Positions 1-8,690 of a stretch of DNA of 53,244 nt are shown here, piece by piece; positions within the stretch are counted from its first letter, which is position 1, and each line of letters opens with the position of its first letter. The notes beneath the pieces were generated by a model. The model did not search any database. It worked only from the letters and a program-made list of their open reading frames with translations, and was not told where the DNA came from. The stretch lies in contig NZ_AKKE01000149.1 in assembly GCF_000281975.1 (NCBI RefSeq), positions 1 through 53,244 on the forward strand. Direction: 5' to 3'. A program made the translations under genes and the position numbers. The DNA is from Novosphingobium sp. AP12 (GTDB taxonomy: Bacteria; Pseudomonadota; Alphaproteobacteria; Sphingomonadales; Sphingomonadaceae).

Positions 1-2
1 AG

Positions 3-983
3 ACGACGCATATCTGCGTGGTCGATATCGACGGTAAGGTTTTGCGACGCGATGTTGTGGCGAGCGATCCCGATGTTCTGGCCAAATGGCTCAACAAACA
101 TTGTAGCGATCTGGCGCGCGTGGTGCTGGAGACGGGAACGTTATCGACGTTCCTGTATCATGGGCTGGTCGAGCGTGGGGTCGCGATAGAATGTATCTGC
201 GCGCGGCACGCGAAGGGCGTGCTTTCTGCCCGCGTGAACAAAAGCGATGTCCATGACGCGGAAGGGCTTGCCCAGCTGGCGCGCACCGGCTGGTACAAAC
301 GCGTCCACATGAAAGCGTCGGCCACGCATATCGACAGGGCAGCCCTGCGCATCCGGACGCAGTTGATCACAGCCCGGACAGCCATGGCCAATCAGCTGCG
401 TGGGCTCCTGAAACTGTTCGGCCTGCGCATGGGTACCGCCAGAACACCGGGCCGGCGTGCCGAACGCCTGACAGCGTTCTACGCCCAGCGCCCGGATTTG
501 AAGGCTCTGTTTGCTCCGCTCATTGCATCCATGGAGGCTATTGAGGAGCAGCTGCGCGCATACAATCGCCTGCTCAATGACCGGGCAAAGGCGGATGAGG
601 TCTGCGCCCGGTTGATGAGCGTTCCTGGAGTTGGACCAATCACGGCTCTTACATTCACTGCCACCATCGAGGACCCCCACCGTTTTGCCAGAAGCGAGGA
701 TGTCGGTGCCTATGCGGGGCTCGTTCCCCGACGCAGTCAATCGGGAGAAAGCGATGTCAGCGGGCATATCTCCAAGGCGGGAGATCCCATGTTGCGCAAG
801 GCGCTTTACGAAGCGGCCAACGTCGCGCTGACCCAGGTAAAGCGACCATTCGCCCTTCAGGCGTGGGGCAGGAAAATGGCCGAAGCGAAGGGCGCCAAGC
901 GTGCCAGAACGGCCGTCGCGCGCAAGCTCGCCGCATTACTTCATTCGCTTTGGCTGAACGAGACGGAGTTCCGCTGGGCCTAA
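3..983 (+). CDS. IS110-family transposase, 5' end off the window
   Basis: DEDD-type transposase/recombinase of the IS110 family, which moves its element by a bridge-RNA-guided mechanism. The reading frame is open to the left edge (residues TTHICVVDIDGK), so the start codon and first catalytic Asp lie outside; the GTG at 18 is internal. The Glu of VLETG and the KSDVHDAEG segment fit the RuvC-like half. The C-terminal Transposase_20 half shows VPGVGPITA and GHISKAGDPMLRKALYEAA with its conserved Ser. By its C-terminus it looks like the IS110 rather than the IS1111 subgroup; that is a family judgement by eye. Confidence 0.9.
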   Translation, partial: TTHICVVDIDGKVLRRDVVASDPDVLAKWLNKHCSDLARVVLETGTLSTFLYHGLVERGVAIECICARHAKGVLSARVNKSDVHDAEGLAQLARTGWYKRVHMKASATHIDRAALRIRTQLITARTAMANQLRGLLKLFGLRMGTARTPGRRAERLTAFYAQRPDLKALFAPLIASMEAIEEQLRAYNRLLNDRAKADEVCARLMSVPGVGPITALTFTATIEDPHRFARSEDVGAYAGLVPRRSQSGESDVSGHISKAGDPMLRKALYEAANVALTQVKRPFALQAWGRKMAEAKGAKRARTAVARKLAALLHSLWLNETEFRWA

Positions 984-1243
984 ACCTAGCGTTCCTCATC
1001 CCGCTTAGCCATGCCCAGGACGATCTCGTCAGAAATGTAGAGGGTCAAACCTCGTTTGGGACTCAGAGACGTCCACCTATTCCGCTGGGCCGCGATCATG
1101 AAGGCTCGGACAAACAGCAACCACAGCTGTCCGATGACCTCGAAGACAACCATTGGCGAACGGGAAAAAGGAAGCGCAATGCAGGAATCAATTAGACAAC
1201 ATTTCTGCCGTTCCCTCGCGGCTAACGAACGGCAGGTCTTGGC
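984..1243. other. Non-coding stretch between two insertion sequences
   Basis: 260 bp between the IS110-type transposase stop and the IS1182-type element. No convincing gene is visible. It probably contains the right end of the IS110-type element, whose boundary cannot be fixed because such elements lack clear terminal inverted repeats. The 12-mer TTCCGCTGGGCC occurs twice as a direct repeat, at 969-980 (end of the transposase gene) and 1080-1091. Confidence 0.5.
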
Positions 1244-2772
1244 CGATAGTGTTGAAAAACCCGCCACTGAGCTCGAGGCTGGTACCAGCTTGGGCACGGT
1301 CTGGAAGGCCCGTCCAGGTTATGCGAGCGCCGGTGCGGCGGGCATCGGGATCAGCTTTGCCAACTTGCGGAGGTTTTGAGCGGTGGCTGCAAGGAGGAAC
1401 TCGTCCTTTGCCCCGTTTGGCCCTCGCAGGCGCAAGCGGTCGAGCTTGAGGATGCGTTTGAGGTGGGCGAACAGCATCTCAACCTTTTTCCGCTCGCGGC
1501 GGGATGTGACATAGGCGTTGGTTTGGGACAGATCTCTTGCCAGATCCCGTGCACCCTCGTGAATTGATCGGATCACTTTGCGATTGGGCTGACCGGGGCA
1601 GCATTGCTGCTTGAGGGCGCAGGCATCGCAGTCATGTTTGCTGGCGCGGTAGCGGATAAACCCGTCTTGATCGACGTCGCCCCGCAGCGCCGCAAAGTTC
1701 CTGCGGCGCGGGAACAGCTCTTTGCTGCCGGGACATACATAGAGATCATGTTGGTGATCGTAGCGGAATTCGTCGCGTTGGAAACTTCCGGTCCGGCGCC
1801 TCGCGTGATCGAAAATCGGGATATGCGGTTCGATGCCGCGCTCATGGACAAGCCAGGCGATATTGGCGGCATCGCCATAACCAGTATCGGCGGCCAGACG
1901 CTGGGGCCAGATGCCAAAACGTTCCTGTGTTCGGTCAATCATCGTTCGCTGCGCTGTCACTTCGGCGGGACGAATGGCCGTGGTGGCTTCAACATCAACA
2001 ATCACGGCGTTTGCCAAATCGATGAGATAGTTGGTGCTGTAAGCGAAGAAGGCTTGCCCGCCATGGGCGCTTGTCCAGCGCGCTGCGGGATCGGCAGGCG
2101 ACAGATATTTGGGCGTGACGGGCGATGCAGCCCCAAACACTGCGGCATCGAGCACCTCCAGATACTCCCGGGCAGCATGGTTGACGATGTCCGGGGGCAA
2201 GCCCTCCTCGCCAGGCACACCGCGTTGGCGGTTCGCGTCGGCCTTGATCAGGCTGGCGTCGACGGCAAAACCCTCGCCACCGACCAATCCCTCCTCGATG
2301 CAGCGCGTGACAGTCATTTCGAACAATTCCCGCAATAGGTCGCTATCCCGGAAGCGGCCGTGGCGGTTCTTTGAGAAGGTCGAATGATCCGGCACCGCTC
2401 CATCAAGGCCGAGGCGGCAGAACCAGCGATAGGCCAGATTGAGATGCACTTCCTCGCACAGGCGCCGCTCTGACCGGATGCCCAGGCAATAGCCAATGAG
2501 CAGCATCCGGATCATGAGCTCGGGATCGATCGAAGGGCGGCCCGTCTCGCTATAGAATGGCCGCAGCTTCTCCCGGATACCGTCCAGGTTCACAAAGCGG
2601 TCAACCGCCCGCAGCAGGTGGCTTTGCGGCACATGGTCCTCCAGGCTGAAGCTGTAAAACAGCGCCTCCTGCATCACCGTCCGAGCACCCATCATCAGCC
2701 TGCCTCCCAAAGACAGGCACAGTGAATCAGGACTATGCAATTACTGCAAGGCCGAGTTTTTCAACACTATCG
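1244..2772 (-). mobile_element. IS1182-family insertion sequence, left copy
   Basis: Complete 1529-bp element bounded by perfect 16-bp terminal inverted repeats: CGATAGTGTTGAAAAA at 1244-1259 and its reverse complement at 2757-2772. One transposase gene fills it. An element of identical length and termini lies at 49581-51109 in opposite orientation. No unambiguous target-site duplication is seen in the immediate flanks. Confidence 0.88.
1319..2695 (-). CDS. IS1182-family transposase, left copy
   Basis: DDE transposase, intact. The N-terminal DUF772-type region (SFSLEDHVPQSHLLRAVDRFV, GRPSIDPELMIRMLLIGY) is followed by a catalytic core with Asp in FAVDASLIKADANRQ, Asp in AADTGYGDAANIAW and Glu in RKKVEMLFAHLKR. 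A frame extension upstream to 2740 uses TTG; ATG at 2695 (protein MMGARTVMQEALF) matches the family start and is preceded by a GGCAGG-type ribosome site. By eye it is about 92% identical to the copy at 49658, so the two were not produced by one very recent event. Confidence 0.9.
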   Translation of the reverse strand: MMGARTVMQEALFYSFSLEDHVPQSHLLRAVDRFVNLDGIREKLRPFYSETGRPSIDPELMIRMLLIGYCLGIRSERRLCEEVHLNLAYRWFCRLGLDGAVPDHSTFSKNRHGRFRDSDLLRELFEMTVTRCIEEGLVGGEGFAVDASLIKADANRQRGVPGEEGLPPDIVNHAAREYLEVLDAAVFGAASPVTPKYLSPADPAARWTSAHGGQAFFAYSTNYLIDLANAVIVDVEATTAIRPAEVTAQRTMIDRTQERFGIWPQRLAADTGYGDAANIAWLVHERGIEPHIPIFDHARRRTGSFQRDEFRYDHQHDLYVCPGSKELFPRRRNFAALRGDVDQDGFIRYRASKHDCDACALKQQCCPGQPNRKVIRSIHEGARDLARDLSQTNAYVTSRRERKKVEMLFAHLKRILKLDRLRLRGPNGAKDEFLLAATAQNLRKLAKLIPMPAAPALA

Positions 2773-2798
2773 ACCAAAAGTGGGCGCTCAAAGAAACG

Positions 2799-3863
2799 CT
2801 ACTTGTACATGTCTGGCGGGTAGAGCGTCACATACTGAAAATCGCTGTTCCGAAACCGCAGTGCCTCGATTTCATCGGGATCGCCTTCATCGTTGACTGC
2901 GATCGACATGACGACTTCGATCGTGAGCGCGATCTCAGCCTCCCCGCTCTCGTCCTCGAACGGGATGAGCACCTTGTCCTCAGAATCGTACATCGCCTCA
3001 TCCCAGTTGGGATGGGTGAAGGAGATCAGCGCTTCGACGTCGATGGTGCCCACGACCAGGATCGACCCACCTGCATCAATCGGCTCGAAGGCGGTGAGCT
3101 TCTTAATCTCGACTGAATTGACAGTGACCTCGTCGATCTCCGCGTCCATGACGTCGTCGCTCTGCAGACCCCAGGAGTTGAGCTCCTTGTCGACTCCCTC
3201 GACCAAATCGTCGTTGTGGGCGGCGAAAAACGCATCCAGCTCGGGAGCTGCCATCTCTAGCCCGAGCGCTTTGAACAGCTCGGGCAGCGATTTTACGAGC
3301 GAGATATGCTTCGCGGAGTTTACCGGGCCGTCGAAATCGCCATCGTTCGACACGATGATCACCGGGTGCTTCTTCGACGCCTCCTGCTTCAGGCACTCGA
3401 AAGCAAAGGCGTCGGGGAACTGATCCTTCTTTCCGTCGCTGGCGAAAAAGCCTTCGCTTGCTGCATAGGCGTTAAACACCACCGAAGGCTTCACATCGTC
3501 GATCTGGAGCGTTTTTGCCTCCAGCGCCTTGAACATTTCTGCAGTTGATTTGTCGTAGATCGCCTTCAGCTTTTCGCGAAGCTCGGGCCGCTTGATGGCG
3601 GGAAGCGCAACACCGGTTGCTCCCTCGACGATCTTCCGGAAATGTGGCTGGCTGATCTCCTTGATTGTCTCGAAATCATTCTGGATGTGCTTCTTCGCAA
3701 CCTCGGTGATGGTGAGATCGGTCGTCAGCAACGATATCAGCCCGACTTCGACTAGGTCCACGATACGCGCGATCTCGGGCCCGCCCGGCGGCTTTCCTGC
3801 GCTGATGACGATGTTCGCGTCGAGAAAGACCTTCGGGGTCGTTTTGGTCGGCTTCTTGGCCAT
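2799..3863 (-). CDS. PIN-domain protein with acidic C-terminal region
   Basis: Likely metal-dependent ribonuclease. The N-terminal about 200 residues form a PIN-like (DUF4935-type) domain: VFLDANIVISAG with the first acidic residue, TEVAKKHI, DQFPDAFAFECL, and VIIVSNDGDFD with late acidic metal ligands. The remaining about 150 residues are strongly acidic and unrecognised. The ATG at 3863 is chosen over an upstream TTG at 3875 because GGAG lies 12 nt before the ATG. No antitoxin-like partner is adjacent, and the gene ends 26 bp from the IS1182 element. It could be a lone toxin or an RNA-processing enzyme; the substrate is unknown. Confidence 0.72.
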   Translation of the reverse strand: MAKKPTKTTPKVFLDANIVISAGKPPGGPEIARIVDLVEVGLISLLTTDLTITEVAKKHIQNDFETIKEISQPHFRKIVEGATGVALPAIKRPELREKLKAIYDKSTAEMFKALEAKTLQIDDVKPSVVFNAYAASEGFFASDGKKDQFPDAFAFECLKQEASKKHPVIIVSNDGDFDGPVNSAKHISLVKSLPELFKALGLEMAAPELDAFFAAHNDDLVEGVDKELNSWGLQSDDVMDAEIDEVTVNSVEIKKLTAFEPIDAGGSILVVGTIDVEALISFTHPNWDEAMYDSEDKVLIPFEDESGEAEIALTIEVVMSIAVNDEGDPDEIEALRFRNSDFQYVTLYPPDMYK

Positions 3864-4280
3864 CGTCAGGGGCAACTCCAGCTTGGTATTGAACCGGGCA
3901 GATGCTTAGCGCCGATTTCGGTGATCGGCGGTACTTTAGTGGCAAGCGTGAACATGACTATTAGTAATCATGAGCGAACTTCAGGAGCTGGGCAGCACCG
4001 GCTTTCGGGAACAGTTTGCTCTGTCACGAATGACTGCCCTCTGCTTCAGGGCATTCCATCGGCAGCTTCCAGTCAAGGAGCAGACGAAAGTGGAAGCTGA
4101 ACGACTCGCTTTTGACGTGGGCGCGGATTAGCATCCGGCCTGATCTCGCCCTTTGCATGACGTGCTGGCAGAGGACTGGCCGGTGATGCCGGCTACGACG
4201 CGCAGGTCGGCAACCCTCGCGCGTTCGACAGTCAGGGCCACCTGCCCGTTGAAGCATGACAATGAGGCCACATGGTCAGG
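3864..4280. other. Intergenic region with three successive hairpins
   Basis: 417 bp without a convincing gene. Three inverted repeats lie in a row. TGCCCT/AGGGCA with a 7-nt loop is at 4035-4053. CAGCTTCCA/TGGAAGCTG with a 19-nt loop is at 4063-4099. GCCGG/CCGGC with a 5-nt loop is at 4179-4193. None is followed by a clear T-run. The segment around 4056-4077 resembles one at 14803-14826, which suggests a dispersed intergenic repeat. A structured RNA is possible but not shown. Confidence 0.4.
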
Positions 4281-5036
4281 TCACCAGGGGATCGTCTGGT
4301 TGTCCCAGCGAGTGTATGTGCCGGACGGACCGTCCGGACCGAACTTCGCGACGCGCACGACCTCGCGCGAACCGTCCTCCAGCGTCGCAACGCCCTGATA
4401 ATTGTTCAGCGCGGTGCTGGTGAATTCCGGCGAGACCAGGTTGACCTTGATGCCGTCCTCCTCATGCTCGATCATCATGGACAGGGCGATGATTTCGAGC
4501 GCGCTCTTCGAACCGGCGTAAGCCGGGCTATACGCCTTGCGATACGGGAAGGCTGAGTCCGCGTTCAGCGTCAGCGATCCGGCGCCGCTGCCGACATTGA
4601 CGACACGCGCGTCCGAAGAGAGCCGAAGCAACGGAAGCACCGCCTGATAGACGGCCAGTGGCCCGAAGACATTGGTCTCCCAGATCGCGCGCACTTCGTC
4701 GAGAGGCACAACGGCAACGGAATAGTGTGATGCATAGTCTTCGAGGGCGATGTCGTTGCGCGTCGACCGCGAGACCGCCGCATTGTTGACGAGCAGGTCC
4801 AGGCGGCCGACCTCGGAACGGATGCGCTCTGCGGCAGCGGCGATTGACGACGCGTCGGTCACGTCGAGTTGCACGGCAATGGCGCCTTCGCCGATCTCCC
4901 GTGCGGCCGCTTCGCCCTTGGCCATGTCGCGCGCGCCGATGAGCATCGTTACCCCGTCTGCCGCCAGTTCCTTGGCGACCTGGAAACCGACACCCTGATT
5001 TGCGCCTGTGATGAGCGCGATCCGCTTGTGCCGCAT
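4281..5036 (-). CDS. Short-chain dehydrogenase/reductase (carbonyl reductase-like)
   Basis: 251-residue classical SDR, NAD(P)-dependent, cytoplasmic. The glycine motif TGANQGVG is at residues 10-17, NNAA at 84-87, the catalytic Ser near 150 and YAGSK at Tyr173/Lys177, so the active site is complete. The segment between NNAA and the Ser is longer than in minimal SDRs (ALEDYASHYSVAVVPLDEVR), as in carbonyl-reductase-like members. It is divergent from the TetR gene at 5112 across a palindromic operator and is probably its target. The substrate is unknown; quinones or aldehydes are plausible. Confidence 0.88.
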   Translation of the reverse strand: MRHKRIALITGANQGVGFQVAKELAADGVTMLIGARDMAKGEAAAREIGEGAIAVQLDVTDASSIAAAAERIRSEVGRLDLLVNNAAVSRSTRNDIALEDYASHYSVAVVPLDEVRAIWETNVFGPLAVYQAVLPLLRLSSDARVVNVGSGAGSLTLNADSAFPYRKAYSPAYAGSKSALEIIALSMMIEHEEDGIKVNLVSPEFTSTALNNYQGVATLEDGSREVVRVAKFGPDGPSGTYTRWDNQTIPW

Positions 5037-5066
5037 TGGTCAATCCTTATAGATGTGGAACGTGCT

Positions 5067-5093
5067 CCGTTTATAAACGGAACGCGTTCCGTT
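5067..5093. promoter_or_regulatory. Overlapping palindromes, probable TetR operator
   Basis: Two perfect palindromes overlap in the divergent SDR/TetR promoter region: CCGTTTATAAACGG (5067-5080) and AACGGAACGCGTTCCGTT (5076-5093, 18 bp). They share the AACGG half-site. This is the geometry expected for a TetR dimer, or two dimers, controlling both the SDR (start 5036) and the regulator itself (start 5112). Confidence 0.65.
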
Positions 5094-5111
5094 ATGCAAG
5101 GGAGATCAGTC

Positions 5112-5702
5112 GTGTCGGCGGAAACTGAAGAGATTCCGAAAGCAGAAGGGCCCACGCGGCGGGTGCGGGCGGATGCGCAGCGCAACCTGGTGACGCTTCT
5201 CGACGCCGCCAAGCACGTGTTCGCGGAAGCCGGGACCGAAGCGCCGGTGCGCGACATTGCCGAGCGAGCCGGTGTTGGGGTGGGCACTGTCTATCGGCAT
5301 TTTCCGACCCGCGCCGATCTCATCGCCGCGGTGTTCGCGTATGAGATCGATGCGTGTGCCGACGCTGCCGACCGCATTGCGGCCGAACACCCACCCTTTG
5401 CGGCGCTCTCCTTGTGGATGGGGGAGTTCGTGAAACTGGCGTCCACCAAGCGCGGTCTTGCTCAGGCGCTGCACTCGGGCGACCCGGCTTACGACTTCAT
5501 GCCGGTAAAGCGACAGCAGCGACTCTTCCCAGCGTTCCGAACCCTGTTCGAAGCGGCCGTTACGTCAGGAGAAATTCGCGGGGACGTGAGCGCGGATGAT
5601 TTTCTCAACGCCGCTGCCACCTTGTGCGCGTCTGCAGGTGATCGCCCCGATCAGGCACGGGGATTGGTCATGCTGCTCGTCGATGGGCTCCGCTGCAAGT
5701 GA
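5112..5702 (+). CDS. TetR-family repressor
   Basis: One-component repressor with an N-terminal helix-turn-helix (LDAAKHVFAEAGTEAPVRDIAERAGVGVGTVYRHFPTRADLI in outline, residues about 25-65) and a C-terminal ligand domain resembling the SbtR-like type. GTG at 5112 is chosen because AAGGGAGA lies about 7 nt upstream; an in-frame ATG at 5094 directly abuts the operator and has no ribosome site. It probably represses the divergent SDR and itself through the palindromes at 5067-5093. Confidence 0.87.
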   Translation: MSAETEEIPKAEGPTRRVRADAQRNLVTLLDAAKHVFAEAGTEAPVRDIAERAGVGVGTVYRHFPTRADLIAAVFAYEIDACADAADRIAAEHPPFAALSLWMGEFVKLASTKRGLAQALHSGDPAYDFMPVKRQQRLFPAFRTLFEAAVTSGEIRGDVSADDFLNAAATLCASAGDRPDQARGLVMLLVDGLRCK

Positions 5703-5794
5703 GTAGACCCGCTCAGCGCGTCTTGTCGTTAATTGGCCGCGCTGCTGCCAGACGCGTCGATGCTTCGCCTTCAGGGCGCTGATATATGCTGAGA

Positions 5795-6688
5795 TCAACC
5801 TCGGTAACGAAGCTCACCAAGCAGTAACCGGAAAGCCAGAGAGTTCTGCCGACGGCTTGGGTAATAGAGGTGATAGCCGGAAAAAGGCGGACACCATTCC
5901 GCCAGCACGCGAACGAGGCGTCCGTCGGACAAATACTGCTCGATCTGGTCCATCGGGATCGACGCCAGACCATGTCCTCCAAGGACGGCCTTGCGGATCA
6001 TGCCAGGCGTGTTGAACGTGAGATTGCCCTCAACCCGAACATTGATCTCGCGCCCGTCTTTCTCGAATTCCCAGGCGTAAAGGCCAGCTGCGGTTGCGAG
6101 CCGCAGATTGATGCAGTTATGCCGCACCAGATCCTGCGGCGTCTCCGGGATGCCGTTGTTTTCCAAATACTCCGGCGTCGCCACCACTGCCATCTCCAGG
6201 TCGGGACCGATGCGGACGGCGATCATGTCTTTGGCGATAGCCTCGCCTATCCGCACCCCCGCGTCGAACCGTTCGGCGACGATGTCAGCAAGGCCATAGT
6301 CGATGACGACCTCGACATTGATATCCGGGTACTTCGACACCACCCGCTCGATCGCCGGCCACAGGATCTGCTCGGCAGCTGGTTCAGTGGACGTGATCCG
6401 AAAGTGACCGGCCGGCTTGTCTCGAAGGTCGCCAACTGCCTCAAGGCCGATTTCGATCTGGTCTAGGTGCGAACCTACCGCCTCCAGCAACCGCTCACCT
6501 GCTTCGGTGGGCGAGACGCTGCGGGTCGTCCGGGTCAGAAGCCGGATGCCTATCCGCTCCTCCAGCCCGCGCATCGTATGGCTCAGCGCTGACTGCGACA
6601 CTCTCATCTTTGCCGCAGCTTTCGTGAAGCTTCGTTCGCGAGCGATCGCCACGAACGCGGCAAGGTCATTCAGATTTTCTTTGATCAC
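5795..6688 (-). CDS. LysR-family transcriptional regulator
   Basis: 297-residue LTTR. The winged HTH covers residues about 5-64 (FVAIARERSFTKAAAKMRVSQSALSHTMRGLEERIG), followed by the LLTRTTRSVSPTEAGE segment typical of the CrgA/DsdC-like subgroup and a periplasmic-binding-protein-like effector domain ending FSGYHLYYPSRRQ. It is divergent from the AKR at 6837, with a T-N11-A palindrome between them. By eye it is about half identical to the LysR at 23100-23987, which also faces an AKR, so the module appears duplicated. Confidence 0.9.
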   Translation of the reverse strand: MIKENLNDLAAFVAIARERSFTKAAAKMRVSQSALSHTMRGLEERIGIRLLTRTTRSVSPTEAGERLLEAVGSHLDQIEIGLEAVGDLRDKPAGHFRITSTEPAAEQILWPAIERVVSKYPDINVEVVIDYGLADIVAERFDAGVRIGEAIAKDMIAVRIGPDLEMAVVATPEYLENNGIPETPQDLVRHNCINLRLATAAGLYAWEFEKDGREINVRVEGNLTFNTPGMIRKAVLGGHGLASIPMDQIEQYLSDGRLVRVLAEWCPPFSGYHLYYPSRRQNSLAFRLLLGELRYRG

Positions 6689-6723
6689 ACCGGCCCCGAA
6701 CTGCGCTTTGCTGAATTTGTTTC

Positions 6724-6738
6724 ATGAGCAATGCTCAT
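6724..6738. promoter_or_regulatory. LysR-type binding box
   Basis: Perfect 15-bp palindrome with arms ATGAGCA and TGCTCAT around one A. It contains TGAGCAATGCTCA, an exact T-N11-A LTTR box. It sits 36 bp upstream of the LysR start (6688) and 98 bp before the AKR start (6837), as expected for autoregulation plus divergent activation. Confidence 0.6.
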
Positions 6739-6836
6739 AACCGATTGCCGACTTTAATGTCTAATTCTGATCGAGGGATAGGTCTAGCTGTCTGTCATCG
6801 AATGCGGGCGTGCCCGGCAGCGAAAAGGACGACATC

Positions 6837-7817
6837 ATGAAAACACGTATTCTTGGATCTGAAGGCTTGGAGGTTTCGGCGCTCGGCCTGGGCTGCATGG
6901 GCCTGACATTCGGCTATGGACCAGCAACCGACCTGTCCGATGGCATCGCCCTGATCCGCGCCGCCCATGAGCGCGGCATCACCTTCTTCGACAGCGCGGA
7001 AGCCTATGGCGCAGCCAACGAGGAGATGCTGGGCGAAGCCGTCGCGCCGTTCCGCGATCAGGTCGTGCTCGCCACCAAGTTCGGTTTCAAGGATGGCAAC
7101 CCTGCCGCTGGTCTCGACAGCAGCCCGGCGCGCATCCGTCTTGTCGCCGAGCAGTCGCTCAAGCGCCTGAAGACCGATGTGATCGATCTTTTCTACCAGC
7201 ATCGGATCGACCCGAACGTGCCGATCGAGGACGTCGCCGGGACGGTCAGGGATCTGATCGCCGAGGGCAAGGTCAAGCACTTCGGCATGTCGGAGGCGGG
7301 CGTCGCCAACATCCGACGCGCCCATGCCGTGCAGCCGGTCACGGCGCTGCAGAGCGAATATTCGATGTTCACCCGCGAACTCGAGGATACGATCATCCCG
7401 ACGCTGGAAGAACTGAACATCGGCCTCGTGCCGTTCAGCCCGCTCGGCAAAGGCTTCCTGACCGGAAAGATCGACGCGGGCACCACCTTCAAGGAAGGTG
7501 ACGTCCGCGCCAACCTTCCGCGCTTCCAGGATGAGGCGCGCGAGGCGAACGCCAATCTGGTCAAGCATATTGGCGAGATTGCCGAGGCAAAGCAGGCAAC
7601 CCCGGCACAGGTCGCGCTTGCTTGGCTGCTGGCCCAGAAGCCCTGGATTGTGCCGATCCCCGGCACCACCAAGATCAGCCGTATGCAGGAAAATGCCGGC
7701 GGCGCCGACATCGAACTTACCAAGGCCGATCTCGACGCGCTCAGTGATTTGCTCGCCAAGGTTCCCGTGACTGGCGAGCGTTATACGCCGGCCATGCAGG
7801 CGGCGATCGACCGCTGA
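6837..7817 (+). CDS. Aldo/keto reductase
   Basis: 326-residue NADPH-dependent oxidoreductase with a TIM barrel. The tetrad is complete: Asp52, Tyr57 (FFDSAEAYG), Lys81 (LATKFGF) and His122 (YQHRIDP). The late cofactor segment VPIPGTTKISRMQENAGG is typical of the AKR11/13-like group. The ATG at 6837 has GAAAAGGA about 9 nt upstream. It is the first gene of a same-strand run to 12654 and about three quarters identical by eye to the AKR at 21500. The substrate is likely a carbonyl compound, not determined. Confidence 0.9.
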   Translation: MKTRILGSEGLEVSALGLGCMGLTFGYGPATDLSDGIALIRAAHERGITFFDSAEAYGAANEEMLGEAVAPFRDQVVLATKFGFKDGNPAAGLDSSPARIRLVAEQSLKRLKTDVIDLFYQHRIDPNVPIEDVAGTVRDLIAEGKVKHFGMSEAGVANIRRAHAVQPVTALQSEYSMFTRELEDTIIPTLEELNIGLVPFSPLGKGFLTGKIDAGTTFKEGDVRANLPRFQDEAREANANLVKHIGEIAEAKQATPAQVALAWLLAQKPWIVPIPGTTKISRMQENAGGADIELTKADLDALSDLLAKVPVTGERYTPAMQAAIDR

Positions 7818-7879
7818 TTGGAAGTCGGGCGGCGGTAGCGCCGCTGTCCGACCCACCTCACGCCACAAGGATAGAGATT

Positions 7880-8653
7880 ATGAACACCCCCATGTTGGAG
7901 GGTCGGGTGGCGCTTGTCACCGGCGGTAGCAAGGGCATCGGCTTCGGCTCAGCCGAGCGCCTGATCGAGGAAGGCGCCTTCGTCTACATCACCGGCCGCG
8001 GCAAGGAAGCGCTCGACGCCGCGGTCGCCAGGCTTGGTGAGAACGCCGCGGGCTTTGAAGCCGACGCCTCGAGCAAGAGTGAGATGGCCGCGGTCGCCGA
8101 GGCGATCAAGCAGCGACATGGCAAGCTCGACATCCTCTTCGCCAATGCCGGCCTCGGCCACGCCACGCCGTTCCCCGACCTCACCGAAGCGCAGATCGAC
8201 AAGGAGATCGCGGTCAACTTCAAGGGCGTCATCATCACGGTGCAGACGATGCTGGACGTGTTGAACGGCGGCGCCTCGGTGGTGCTGAACGCCTCGATTA
8301 CCGCGGACATGGGCCTGCCCGGCTTCGGCGTCTATGCGGCGACCAAGGCCGCGGTGCGCTCGCTGGCGCGTAGTTGGACCACTGATCTCAAGGATCGCGA
8401 CATCCGCGTCAACACGATCAGCCCCGGCGTCGTTCCGACCGAAGGCTATAGCGACGAGCAAGGCATGAGCCAGGCGGAAGTCGACGCCTATGTCGAGCGC
8501 GCCTCCAAGGAAATCCCCGCCGGGCGGGTCGGCACCTCGCGCGAGATGGGCGATGCGCTCGTGTTCCTCGCATCGGACGCCAGCAAATACATCCGCGGCA
8601 TCGACCTGGTAGTCGATGGCGGCATGACCCGCGTCTACGCCGGCAAGGCCTGA
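7880..8653 (+). CDS. Short-chain dehydrogenase/reductase
   Basis: 257-residue classical SDR: TGGSKGIG at residues 14-21, ANAG at 88-91, Ser139 and Tyr152/Lys156 (YAATK), with the C-terminal DGGMTRVYAG end. Glucose/3-oxoacyl-ACP-reductase-like annotations would be given automatically, but the substrate cannot be inferred. AAGGATAGAG precedes the ATG. It lies 62 bp after the AKR and 37 bp before the next AKR, so a shared transcript is likely. It is clearly related to the SDR at 18493. Confidence 0.88.
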   Translation: MNTPMLEGRVALVTGGSKGIGFGSAERLIEEGAFVYITGRGKEALDAAVARLGENAAGFEADASSKSEMAAVAEAIKQRHGKLDILFANAGLGHATPFPDLTEAQIDKEIAVNFKGVIITVQTMLDVLNGGASVVLNASITADMGLPGFGVYAATKAAVRSLARSWTTDLKDRDIRVNTISPGVVPTEGYSDEQGMSQAEVDAYVERASKEIPAGRVGTSREMGDALVFLASDASKYIRGIDLVVDGGMTRVYAGKA

Positions 8654-8690
8654 ACCACCCAAACCGCGCATATCAACGAAAGGTCGTTTC

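Noticed and set aside
6795..7868. Minus-strand frame opposite the first AKR
   Set aside because: Shadow of the AKR; the same kind of frame appears opposite the AKR at 21500, as expected for homologous sequence.
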